64,000 bases of DNA, taken from NCBI GenBank assembly GCA_009617715.1, contig VTFK01000220.1:124001-188000 (forward strand). Reading direction: 5' to 3'. The DNA is from Plectrocnemia conspersa (taxonomy: Eukaryota > Arthropoda > Insecta > Trichoptera > Polycentropodidae). Each line of letters starts with the position of its first letter. Within the stretch, counting starts at the first letter, position 1. Shown one piece after another: positions 1 to 11,195 of this stretch. The notes under the pieces are model-generated. The model was not told where the DNA came from. It did no database searches and worked only from the letters and a program-made list of their open reading frames with translations. Position numbers and translations under genes: made by a program.

Positions 1-985
1 TTGAAAAGCATAGAACCAATTTTATTTTTTAATTGAAAAATTGGTCGTATGTCGTGCTTCGAAAAGACTTCCGATTTTTTTGTAGCCCCTCGGATGTATG
101 GTAGAAGTGATGTATATTTTTTTTTTTTTTTTCTAGATATCCTTTTCTAAAACCATTAGACTGAAGCGCAATTTTCACGGTTCGGCTTCAATGAAACAGA
201 CAATTTTCCACTGACTCAATTTGTGCCGTATGGTGGTGGGAAATCTGCATGTAAGTATCTGTTGTTTTGTGTGCTTTTACGGTAAACTGTACGTCCTAGG
301 CTACCGTATTTTTTTTATGATGACCAGTTTCTCCAGGAAGCAGTTGATAATTTTCTCCCAGATTATGTATTACCAGTTAACGGTTTTGAATGAAACTAAA
401 GTAAATTTTAACAAAATTCAAACATATATAAATTCATTTGATTAAACCAATTTGAAAATAAATGCACTTATTGTTTCCTTAGTAACAAACAAACGGAAAC
501 GAGTCAAAAACGACGCAGCTCAGGGGTTTGTGGCGGATTAGATAAGGTCAAAATCACGTCCAAGTTGCTGACATCGGTGGTCGAAAATCACATCTCAAAA
601 AGCTAAGTAATATATATGAAAAATATTTAAAAAAATTTCATTTTGCATTTTCGACTAAAGGCACAAAACAACGGTCATAAAAATTTTAGTTTTAATTTTC
701 GACAAAAAAATTACGGTTAATTTTTTTGATTAACTAAATTAATTTTAATTTTGATTAAAATTATAATTAACTTATTGACTCAAAATAACAATTATAATAA
801 TTCAGTTTGATTTTATTTTTACATAAAATTTTAAGCTTGCACAAAAAAAATTATGAAATGTTTAAAAACATACTTCAAAGGTACATATGGTTTGGTGTGC
901 AAGCTAACGTAGTTTTTATTCTAAAATATCTAAAAAATATAATTAATTTAAAATAAGTTGTAATACTGCTTTTTACATAAATATT
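1..985. other. AT-rich intergenic sequence, no gene seen
   Basis: No coding frame with family resemblance is visible. There is a poly-T run at about 117-132. A 31-bp stretch at 843-873 is repeated exactly at 1043-1073, inside the neighbouring LINE (see findings). Confidence 0.6.
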
Positions 986-2640
986 ATTATTTATTTATAA
1001 ATTTATTTAGCTTAATAGCTAGTTTTTACATCAAACAACTTTAAAAAAAATTATGAAATGTTTAAAAACATACACTAATAAGACTTAATATTATAATTTA
1101 TTTCTATATGTACGAAGGTGTTTTTTAATTCCATTTAGGAAACCCGTTATATTTTTGCTTTTTCGGATTATTCTTGGAACTCTATTATACAAATCAAAAC
1201 CTCCGTACATAGCTCCCCTAGCCGTACTCGTTTTCTTATACTTATCCATCTTTAAATTTTCTCTATTTCTAGTATTATATTTATGTACATCTCATTTCTT
1301 ATTAAATACTTATTAAAATATTCTGGTAATATATTATTTTCTAACTTATATATAAATACTAAAACATTCATACTCAATATATCTTGAACATTCAACCATT
1401 CTAATCTATCAATCATACTTTTACAATTAGTTAATCTATTTTTATTTAAAATTACTCTCATTGCCCTATTTTGTAATTTTTTTGCAACATTTGTTCGTCT
1501 AATTTACTTAACATATTTAATATTGTTGCACAATAATTAAAATAGGGCAATATACTATTGTAAATTTTTTTTTTGTATTTATACTTAATATATTTCTTAA
1601 TCTAGATAAAAAACCTATTTTTCTACTATTTTTTTTTAATATGTAATTACAATGTTCTTTAAAATTTAATTTTGTATCAACAATTACTCCTTAATATTTT
1701 ATATTATCCACTATTTCTATACTAGAGTTATATATTACTATTTTAATATTATTATCTAACACATTTTTATAATCAATAAACATACATTTAGTTTTATTCT
1801 CATTTAATTTAAGTACATTATTCTTTAACCATATTTCTAATATACTTAATTCATTATTTAAATTATTTACAATTTCTTTAATGTAATCACTTATGCAATA
1901 CATTAATGTGTCATCCGCAAATAGATGAATTTTGCATTTTTTTACGTTATTACCTATATCATTAATATTCAAAACAAATAACAATGGTCCCAATTTAGAC
2001 CCTTGTGGTACTCCACAAGACACTAATTTTTCTTCAGAATATACATAATTTATTTTAACTTTTTGTTTTCTTTTATGTAAGTAATTATTAAACCATCTTA
2101 AAACTATATCACTTATACCTATAATCTCCAATTTCCTTGACATTATTTTTCTGTCTATTGTTTCGAAGGCTCTCTTGAAATCCAATAAAACTGCTCCAAT
2201 GATTTTGTTTGTATCCTTAGCCAACAACCAATCATTTATCACTACTTGTAATGCAGTTTCAGTGGAATGTTTTTCTCTGAATCCCGATTGTTGTTCACAT
2301 ATTATGTTTTGAGAAGTAATAAATTCCTTTAATTGTTTGATTACTACTTCTTCTATTATTTTTTCTATACACGGTAGCATGTTGATTGGTCTCATTTCTT
2401 CAACTTTTTTACTATTTTTTATTTTAGATATAGGTACAATAGTAGCAACCTTTAAATTTTCAGGCATTTCTCCTAAGGAGAGTGCTTTATTTATGAAATA
2501 ATTTAATTTAGTTCCTATTATTTCCCATGTTTCTTTAATTATATTTATATCTAGTTCATCAGTACTAGTTCCTTTTTTTAAATTTATATATTATGTTATG
2601 AATTTCATCTAATGATACTGATTTAATTTTAATATTTCTA
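986..2640 (-). mobile_element. CR1/Crack-like LINE, copy 1, 5'-truncated
   Basis: This is a non-LTR retrotransposon fragment read on the minus strand. Its 3' end is at the low coordinate and finishes in an AAATAA-type short repeat tail, not poly(A). The same 3' terminus, around TTAGCTATTAAGCT, occurs in the copies at 26.56 and 39.42 kb. The 5' end near 2640 is uncertain because it runs into AT-rich flank. Copy 1 extends further 5' than the others, as homology with copy 2 is lost at about 2520. The clade (CR1/Crack/Daphne group of the Jockey-CR1 superfamily) is inferred from the reverse-transcriptase motifs and the tail. Confidence 0.85.
1252..2467 (-). pseudogene. Reverse transcriptase of LINE copy 1, broken
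   Basis: An open stretch at 2467-1691 encodes about 258 residues of reverse transcriptase. It begins in the fingers region (KVATIVPISKIKNSKKVEEM, then RPINMLP) and continues through LDFKRAFETIDRK (motif A, catalytic Asp), the motif B form CGVPQGSKLGPLLF, and HLFADDTLMYC (motif C, both catalytic Asp present). The frame stops at VDNIKY where copy 2 continues with LGVIVDTKL. The C-terminal part resumes at 1461-1252 (MRVILNKNRLTNCKSMIDRL) in another frame and is itself cut short. Endonuclease and ORF1 are missing through 5' truncation. The catalytic residues are intact, but frameshifts and truncation make the copy non-functional. Confidence 0.85.
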
Positions 2641-5600
2641 TATGAATATTTAATATAGACTGATATTACACGATTCCATTAAAAATTATTAATATTTTTA
2701 TATCAGCGCGTACTATTATACAACATAATATATACCAACGCAAATAAATTCGTAGTCTTAAACGAGAAACTAGATATTTTAAAAAAAAAAAATCTTCAAG
2801 CATACACAAAGCGAAATCATAGATAAGAACAGTCCAAAAGAAAGAAGAAGCACTTTATTCCGTCTCGGCAAAATCCTAATCTGAAGCAATGAGTTTGTTT
2901 TAGAAAACTTTGATGTGGGATATAGTACATATGTATATATTATATTTATGTATAAATGTATTTACACTTTATTAAGGCTATTAGTATTTATGTGAGCTTA
3001 TATTATCGAATATTTTTATACTAATTATATTCAAAAGCTCTTTTGGCAAAATACCAATATATAATAAAGTTTATCATATTGATATATATTATATATTCAC
3101 ATTGCCAAGTCATAACAATAACATTTTAATATCCTATCGATGTTTTAAATCGACATCGTGATATCAAAATATAAATATTTAAGAAACTAAATTCAATATC
3201 TAATCGCAGAAATATCTTAGCACGCAACTAATTTCTAACAAAACCAACAATGTCTGAATCAGTTTGTGTCTCAAATACTATTAAAACAGTTTCGCTGGGT
3301 TTGCGCACCTGTAATCATTGAATTTGCATGTTCATACACTAAAATGACGTGTACACAGTTATGATAATCATTTAATATGTATTTCCAATTATTATTTTTA
3401 ATGTATATGTTTTAACAACAGTTCGAATATGCAACGTTTAATCAAAATAACGAGAAGCTATTTGCTAATGTCTGACAATTTCTTGGGCTTTGAAAGCTAT
3501 GCTTGTGAACAATAATATAATACGAAGGGAAGTAGTAATAATACAATATAAGTAAAAAATGTAAATCTTGTATTTATTCAGCCATATATGTTAATTTATT
3601 TATATATAAAGTAACATACAAAAATTACAACAAAATTAATTATTTTACATAATAACATTTTCTAGGATATCTGATTGTCATAATCTTCATTGCCTTAATT
3701 ACACTTTTGATTTTTTTTGTTTATTTTTAAAGACGTACACGTTTTAATCCAATTTTCTTTTAACGACGTACTCAAGTCTATTTTTAAATTGGCAACATTA
3801 CGCTAACTAACAAATACATCATTATAAATTTAAGCGTGTAATTTGCAAGCGAACATACCTTGTGCAAAGAAGAAGAAAATGTCACGGTTCATTAACGGTC
3901 GCTAACTAGTTAAATCCAAGATCAAGAAGGCATGGGATCCAATTAATGTTTCATTTTTGCTGCAAGTTTTAACTCGTGGATGTTTGCCAAGCAATAACGA
4001 CATTTTTCAACTTTTATTTGATATGAATTTAGGACAAACAATATTTTAATATTATTTAAAAAATATATTCTTTAATGCAAGTATTGTCAGCTAACAAAGG
4101 AAGTCAAAGTCCTGAATTAAAATTGCTGGACAGTCTGTAGGTCAGGATGTTATAATTATCTGAATAAAATTAGGAATACCAAAATGTCCTAGATTGGTTT
4201 TGGATTTATTTGTACATAGATCTTATTGAACAGTTAGTTGAAAGCATGCATAAAAAAATTCCATTATTTTAATTTAAATTATTTTTTTATTAAACGTAGA
4301 TATATTTATTTATTGCTCATTTTTATTATTTTAATGCACAAAAAATTTTATGGGTGACAAAGTATTTATTAAATGTACATTTAAATTATTCCCAATGTAT
4401 TAAATCTTGCTTTGATCTATGTGCCCACATTACACGGATGTTCTCGATTCGCCAAGTTAACTAGTTCCTGATGGAAGCGGAAGTGTAGTATTACGGTTGA
4501 TGGCGTCTGCTCTCAGTGAAGATGGTTTTCCTTTCAAACAATCAACCGGAAAATCTTGGGTTACGAAATTGCGTGGCAACCCAGTAACTATCTTGTAGTT
4601 GTCATTAATAACTCCAAAACACGGTGATGCAATTGTTTTTCTTCTGCTAGACAATTATTATATTTCGATGATTTTGGTTTTACTTGGGCATTAGTAAGTT
4701 AAAATATGTATATTATTATTTTAAAAACGTGTTATAGCTAAAATAATGTTTTAACGTTTATTGAAACATTTTTTCAAGCTTGTTTTTTCTGGCTTACTCA
4801 GTATATGCATTAATGTGTTGTTGTAAAAAAGAGTGAGACTTTCAGCACGTTTCATGAATGAAATAGAATAAATAATAACCATAAGCCTATTTTGGCGTGT
4901 TTCATAAAACAGCAGTATTTTGCTTTTATGCAATTTATGATTGAAATTAACAAAGCGAGAACATATCCATTTTTTTGGTAGACGGTTTAACGACCACTTT
5001 CGTATTTTAATATAATAGACTACGATAAATTGTTTTTTGGGTTTATTTTAAAACCGTTTATAAAAACGCGGTTTGATGTTCATTATATTCTTTGTGAAAT
5101 ATATAAAAGCAAATATTTTCGCTTTGTCTATCCGTCTGCATTTTAATATGTCTGTACGTGCTGTCTGTCTGTCGAGATTATCTCGTGAGAGTAGCAAATT
5201 TTTACATTTACGCTATTTTGTAGTAGCGGTAGATAGAATTAGGATGTCTGAGTCGTTAAGGTTTAAGTGCTCTATTGCAATAAATTTTTGATCGCCTTTT
5301 TATCGATTCCATTGATCAAAGCCAGAGAGTTCGCTGTAGTTGAATGGCATATTGTGTTGTTACAATGAGAAAATATAATACGAGTATAAATACTAGTGTA
5401 TATTCGGCTCAAAGGTAATCTAAATTATCTTTGAGAAAAATTCCACAATAAAATTAACATGCTTTTGTATGAGCATAATATCAAATGTAAAATGTGACTG
5501 GTACTAAGAATAAAATTATGGCACTTAAATAATTAAATTTAAATGATACGTGTATTTTTATTCTTTAATCGAAGTTATTTCTAAATATTTTTGTTTTTGG

Positions 5601-5936
5601 CGATACCGCTATTTATTATTTGTATTATTTAGGTAAACTATTTAACCAACTAGAGGTCGTACGACGCACCCAGCTCTTATTGTGCTTTAAAATATATTTT
5701 TATTTTAAAATTTAAATTTTGTGTTATGGTTATTTTTATATTTAAAAATAAAATTAGCTCTAAAATAGGTTTTATTGATCCAATAAGTTCGATATGTAAA
5801 GCTGGCTTTATATTATATTTGACCCAAAGTTCGTTCAGTATATTATTGAATTTGAACCTCTGACCTTTCAATAGAGGCAACTGAGGTTCACCTATAAATT
5901 TACCATGAATATAAATATTTGATAAGCGTCCTAATT
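2641..5936. other. AT-rich intergenic sequence
   Basis: This is AT-rich sequence with many short accidental frames. The only stretch of raised complexity is an unassigned open frame at 4457-4639. Around 5155-5220 there is a small TGTCTGTCTGTC motif followed by an inverted GAGATTATCTC. No RNA gene or family match was seen. Confidence 0.5.
4457..4639 (-). other. Unassigned open frame, possible exon or transposon scrap
   Basis: A minus-strand frame of about 60 codons with balanced composition stands out from its AT-rich surroundings. The peptide includes KTIASPCFGVINDNYKIVTG and VTQDFPVDCLKGKPSS and ends at a TAG at 4457-4459. I do not recognise the family. There is no clear promoter, splice signal or continuation on either side. 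It could be part of a decayed transposon or a processed pseudogene. Chance is also possible at this length, though the composition argues slightly against that. Confidence 0.2.
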
Positions 5937-5944
5937 GTATAGTG
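5937..5944. repeat. 8-bp target site duplication of hAT element, left copy
   Basis: GTATAGTG immediately precedes the left terminus of the hAT element and is repeated exactly at 7439-7446, immediately after the right terminus. Eight-base duplications are the hallmark of hAT insertion. Confidence 0.9.
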
Positions 5945-7438
5945 CAGGGTTTCCCAAACTTTTTCAGCGACGGAACACTTGGCGAATCCGAAAATTTTGG
6001 CGGAACACTTAGCTTATTTTTTAGGCTGGGTAATTCATAATAAAATAAAACATGTTATTAAAGAAATGTTATTAAATTTATTTAATAAACATAAAAATAA
6101 AAAAAAAATAAAACTCCTAATGACTGATGATTTTGGGTTTTTAAATAACATTTTTTTTATATCAGACACAATTTTGGTTAGTTGTATTTTCATATCTGCC
6201 GTGGCGTGGAGTCTATTTCTGTATTTTGTTGTTGTTGCAATATACTTAAAAAAATCCCACTTCGCATAAATACGTCGTGGAAAACGCAAGTAAAAAAACC
6301 AGAGCTTGTTTTGACACCTTGGGGAACTCTTCAGTCAGACTTGCCCAGAAATCATTTATTGGCTGATATTTTTGTTTCAAATCAGAGTCAATAACTAAAT
6401 TCTCATAATCCCTTAAGCCCACTGGTTTTACTGTCACGGAAAATGGATTCCGAACCCAGGAATCGTCCTTACTAGTTTTCGGAAAATATTCCGAAAGAGT
6501 TATTTTCAAGTAATATAGGTGTTCTAAAAAATACTTGTGAAACTTTTTTTTATCTACTTGAAAATTCAATTCATTTAAACATTCATATCCAAGACAGGAA
6601 AACAATCAAAATTATTAGATTCAACCGATAAAATCTGAAATTGTAATTTTTTATCAAAAGATTCAATTTTATCTCTCATATCAAAAATTGTAATACTTTT
6701 TTTTTTCTTGTAATTATAAGTTAACATCATTTCACTTTGTAAAAATATCCGCCAGATATGCAGATGTATCAACCAGGAAGGATTTGTTAAAAAAATTATA
6801 AAATGATGTTGCAAATTATTTTGTGCTTTCAAGAAGACTAATAATTCATTTCGAAGTTCATAAAGTCTTAATAGTACTTTTCCTCTGGATAGCCATCTCA
6901 CTTCAATATGTAATAAAAGTGCTTCATGTTCACCACCCATTTCATCGCACAAAATTTTAAATAATCTGGATTGAAGTGGTCTAGATTTTACATAGTTTAT
7001 CATTTTCACGGCTACTTCATAACAGTTTTTAAATTTGGGGAAATTTTTTAGTCAACAGTGCATGCCTATGCAAAATACAGTGACTGCTAGTAGCATATCT
7101 AGTCACATAAATAAAATTCGTATAACAAGCACTAATATCGTGTGATTAATTAACAAAAAAAATATTGTTTAAATAGGATCAAATTTTAAAGTTAAAAAAA
7201 ACAACACCGACTTATGAAACTTTTCCCTCCAGATTTTATACACATCAATGCTGAATATTTAACACATATTTTTAGGCTTTTTTATCAGATTTATGAACAA
7301 TTTTTATGTATTAGCAAGACTAACAATTTTTTTAATCTACTTTAAATTTTTGTGAAATATCTATTTAGGCTCCGCGGAACACCTATTTTGGATCCGCGGA
7401 ACACCAGTGTTCCGTGGAACATAGTTTGGGAAACCATG
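5945..7438 (-). mobile_element. hAT DNA transposon, internally deleted
   Basis: The element is 1494 bp. The left end begins CAGGGTTTCCCAAACTTTTT. The right end, read inward from the other strand, begins CATGGTTTCCCAAACTATG. These are typical hAT terminal inverted repeats, and both are followed by subterminal GGAACAC motifs that recur in the right end. The flanking 8-bp direct repeat GTATAGTG is perfect, so the boundaries are firm. The element carries only the second half of a transposase on the minus strand, so it is an internally deleted derivative that would need a full-length relative to move. Confidence 0.93.
6246..7009 (-). pseudogene. hAT transposase C-terminal half (ZBED5-like), frameshifted
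   Basis: Two overlapping minus-strand frames make up the C-terminal half of a hAT transposase. The frame at 7009-6575 carries VKSRPLQSRLFKILCDEMGG and HIEVRWLSRGKVLLRLYELR. These match the conserved central region of the hAT family that gave rise to vertebrate ZBED5-like genes. The frame at 6605-6246 carries FPKVSKQALVFLLAFSTTYL followed by CEVGFF, the hATC dimerisation domain with its usual SxxTYxCExxFS pattern. A frameshift near 6580-6600 separates them. The BED zinc finger and the N-terminal catalytic Asp region are absent, deleted together with the 5' half of the element. The remnant cannot be active. Confidence 0.88.
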
Positions 7439-7446
7439 GTATAGTG
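7439..7446. repeat. 8-bp target site duplication of hAT element, right copy
   Basis: GTATAGTG here is identical to 5937-5944 and lies directly outside the right terminal inverted repeat. Confidence 0.9.
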
Positions 7447-8933
7447 TATTAAACTTATATTTTTAAATGTTATTAGTTAAACATAAATGTGTTGATACTA
7501 ATTGTTTAAAGCGTATGTTAAATAGTTATTAAATATTTTTTTAATGAAACTATACAATTATATATTTTAATTATTAATAATGATATTTATTTTCTAGATT
7601 TGGAAAATCTCACGAAAGAATTTGGATTAAGGAAAAACTTTTCTGCATGTCACGAAGTTAGTAAATATGTTTATATCTACTTTATACATTTAAAAAAATA
7701 TACGTCGCATAAAATATGCTGATTGTATAATTTTTTTTGTCAAAGGGCAGATTCTTAATATTTTAGACTCGGAATTTTAAAGTTAGCTTTTAAAAAAAAA
7801 AACACTATTTTTTTCTAAATTTTTAAGCACAGTATAAGTTTTATATGTAAGCACTTATTTTCATTTAAGTTTTAGGTTAAGTTTATTATTAAATTCCATA
7901 GTATCTGCAGCAAAGATAAATTTTTAAAGTCATAAAGTATTTGATAATATTAGCTTAAGGCGGATTTTTCATTTAGAAAAATTTTATTCGCTCCTCTAAA
8001 TGAAAAAAATATTAATAAAATCTTACAATGAATGTATGATTGAAAAAGTTTCATTTTTTATAAAAAAAGAGTTACGAAAGCGAATAAAGTTCAACGCTGA
8101 CGTTACTGGTTCAATAACACACGATAATTTGAGATGCTTTCCATAAAGTATTTGCTTGTAAAAAGTGCATTATTACAAAACTCATATTATTTATACAACT
8201 AAGCCTGTTCCAAGTATATTTTTAATACTAGCAGATGTTATACATGTCAATTTTACTTTAGAATATAATTTTTTAACGTTTTTTATAATACAATTGTATT
8301 AAACATATTTCTGACTATATGTGTATTTCTGACTATATGTTTATTATCTGTATTTTTACCTATTCCTTAAAGTATAAAAAATATTTAAATTTCGCATAGG
8401 GTACTTGTTATAATTTGACATAAAACATGAATTTAGCAAAGACGTCAAAAAAAAAAAAAAACAAAACTTTTGAGTGAAACAAAAAAACACATCTGTTTTG
8501 CTATTTAATTGGCTATTGATGTTACTCACAATGTGCTCAACTATTCTAGTAACTGTTTTCTCAAAAAGATTGGTAGATTAAAATAAATTTATTGCATAAA
8601 GCATTATATGAGCACTAAAGACGCTGTTAAGACTGCATAACGTCACAGTGTAATACGAAGCGATAGGAGCACTATTTGACATTTTATTATAACATATTAT
8701 TTTATTATTAACTATACCTTGCGAGTTGGATTAAAATATAGTTTTATGACCTGTGATATATAGGGCTATGATTACAATATAAGATTTCTCTAAAATATGT
8801 ATTGGAATCAATCGGTTGTAATAAGCATTGAAGAAAAATATACAGAAAATATTTTATTAGAAAATGGGTGTGTTTTTCTCCTACTGTTATTCATTTTTAC
8901 TCTAAAACCATATTAAAAAAGCACTCCAGGGAC
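7447..8933. other. AT-rich intergenic sequence, no gene seen
   Basis: The sequence is AT-rich with short homopolymer runs. A 17-bp phrase TTTCTGACTATATGTGT/TTTCTGACTATATGTTT is directly duplicated around 8309-8342. Nothing else is recognised. Confidence 0.5.
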
Positions 8934-9085
8934 AGAAAGAAATTAAAATTAACGGTTAGAAAATTAAAAAATCTGTTATGCTGATGACACAGAAATATTT
9001 GCTTAAATTGTTGACAAACTTCAGAGATTTTTGTATAGTATAATTAATAATATAAAAAGCCTATAAATTAACATAATTTAAAAGT
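8934..9085 (+). pseudogene. RTE-type LINE reverse-transcriptase fragment
   Basis: The conceptual translation reads GQKEIKINGxKIKKSxYADD then TEIFAxIVDKLQRFL, where x marks stops or changes. This is the RTE/BovB pattern in which a short INGxxIxxIRYADDT motif C is followed by a LQ-rich helix. Both Asp of YADD are present, but in-frame stops flank the motif. Only about 50 codons survive. The match is by motif reading, not by alignment, so the clade call is tentative. Confidence 0.6.
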
Positions 9086-9199
9086 TTTAAAATTACATAA
9101 TCTAGTGCATGTCTCTTGAGAAAAAAATATGGAATCTTTTTTCTAGTACAAAAAATAGCATAGTACCTGAAAAGAAACATCAAAAAACCTTTTTTTTTC

Positions 9200-9800
9200 A
9201 AGACACATCCACGTAGACTGAAACGGAGACAATTTCGTCCCAAACTTATGCCAGACCCGGACCATAACATCGCCTGTATTCAGAAAGAAAATATCCGGCG
9301 CACGCGTCTTGATGCGAAGCGCTTGACGCGACGATGCCATTATGCGCATATGTCGTAGCGGCGTGACTACGGCGTAGCCAACTTTGGGCCTTTGTGACGG
9401 CTAAGAAGTTTGGCCCGGTGGGCGGGGTATAAGTTCGGGTCCGAAAAGTAACTTTGATTTCCGTATCCGGCGCCGGAAAAGCTACCACCTACCGTAACCT
9501 TATTAAAACACGTCAAAAGGTAACGCTCATTACTCATGCAAATATTTCCGGACGCTTCAAAGCGGAAGACGCAAAAACTCAACATCCCGACCCGAGGAGT
9601 AGGGGAAGCTCCTGGAAGTACTTTCTCTCTCTCTTTCTCTTTCTCTCATCCCAGTGGAATTTTTTCACGGCGGATGTGCTAATGGATACCGACATTTAAA
9701 AGTGTGTCATTATCATATTTTTGCATAATGTCAATTTCGACGAGTGTGATGATAATTTCAAAAGCGAAGCACGGGGCCTCATTACTGAGTTTGATTTGTT
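9200..9800. promoter_or_regulatory. GC-raised non-coding island, candidate regulatory element
   Basis: About 600 bp of mixed-complexity, CpG-containing sequence is embedded in AT-rich filler. It includes an octamer ATGCAAAT near 9536-9543 (a POU-type site by pattern), the palindromes CGGCGCCG near 9468 and TCCGGA near 9548, and a CT-rich run at 9621-9648. Short frames overlap on both strands, but none resembles a protein family. A regulatory role for the Iroquois locus is inference from composition and location only. Confidence 0.3.
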
Positions 9801-10960
9801 ACCCAAATTTAACTTGAATTTATATTTATTATGAAACTTTACCATTAGATACATTTACGCATTTGAGCGAATCTTAATAAGTAAATCCTAATGTATAGCT
9901 TACACAAATTAAGTGCTCGGTCAAGTTACTCGGTAATATATATCGTATTTGATAAGTGTGAACAAAATCGTATTTTTGTTGGATCTTTTCTGATGAACTT
10001 TGCTGAAGAGTCACTAATTTTATGTTAAACTTATGGCTGCTTTATTTCTGCTTGACTTTAAAATCCAAAAATCTAAAATCTACAAATCTGTTAGAAACTG
10101 AATACAAATGTCATTTTTGCTAAATTATCTTATATTTAAAAAAACGTTTGGGAAGTTTTGTTTATTTAATTAGCCCTGAAAATACTTGAATTTAAAAGAA
10201 AATTTAAAATTACTATTTTTTTTTGTCGAATATGACGTTAGCTTTGCGCAAATTTCTTGTGTTGTCGCCTTTTACGTAATTTTGTTGTTGTCTTTTACGT
10301 AATTTCAATCGAAGTTTGAATGCACTATAATGATAGCTCGAGTAATAATAATTTAAACAATAATCCTTTATCTCTAATCAAGAAAAATATACATATGTAT
10401 ATATAATTTTTATTAAAAAATCAAATATACTTATATGCAAATAAAAATATATATATTAAAAAAATTTAAATATACCCTTATGCTCATAGTTATATTATGT
10501 ATGTATGTAGATGTAACGTGTTTTGTTTGTGTAAAAGTCAGCGTGTATAGAATCAACGATACGTGAATGTAAACGTTAAAACGTAGATTCAACGTGGAAA
10601 AATCGTATTTATGATCGAGTAGCTGAATGCGAATCAGCTTTTACAATGTGTGCAGAAGTGGCATTTTTGGTATGAACTTAATACGCTTAGTAAGCATATA
10701 AGATTTATTTAAAGAATTCAATTAAATTTCAGCAATAAATATACAACTGTATTACACCTTGAGTTATGTTGTTATTACATATAGAATCATTACAAATTTG
10801 TCGTTCAGAAAGTAAACAATTATTTATCGTTATAAGTTTCTTATTCAAATTTTTATTTATTAAAAATATCACCATATTAACATAACAGGTTTCCATAATG
10901 CGTCATCATGGTTATTAAACAACTATAAATATTTAATAATATATTTAAAATTTATAGGAT
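9801..10960. other. AT-rich intergenic sequence, no gene seen
   Basis: This is AT-rich sequence with simple ATATGTAT-type stretches near 10390-10510. No coding or structural feature was identified. Confidence 0.5.
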
Positions 10961-10985
10961 TTACTGGGGTGTACGCGTAAAATAG

Positions 10986-11195
10986 ATTAACACCATCCCA
11001 TATATCGCCGAAAACATCCTTGTGTTTGGCAAGCTGGTCAAGATGGCTAGAAAGTTCTCTAGCGCTGACATCTTGGCCGCGATTGGTAAAAATAAAGGAT
11101 GCGATCGCGACTCCTTAGGACACTTGAAAGCTCGCAGAGCGTTGACGAATTATCGATACCATCCCTTTAATAAATTGTGTCGCAATTCGTTGTAG
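10986..11195 (+). other. Isolated 69-codon open frame in a GC-raised island
   Basis: After a TAG at 10983-10985 the frame is open for 69 codons to a TAG at 11193-11195. It includes INTIPYIAENILVFGKLVKM and ARKFSSADILAAIGKNKGCD. The composition is far more balanced than the flanks, which return to nearly pure A/T at both ends. One opposite-strand frame is also largely open here, so the coding strand is uncertain. I do not recognise the peptide. An old exon, a retroposed gene fragment, a transposon scrap or a non-coding element remain possible. No splice or polyadenylation signal decides between them. Confidence 0.25.
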
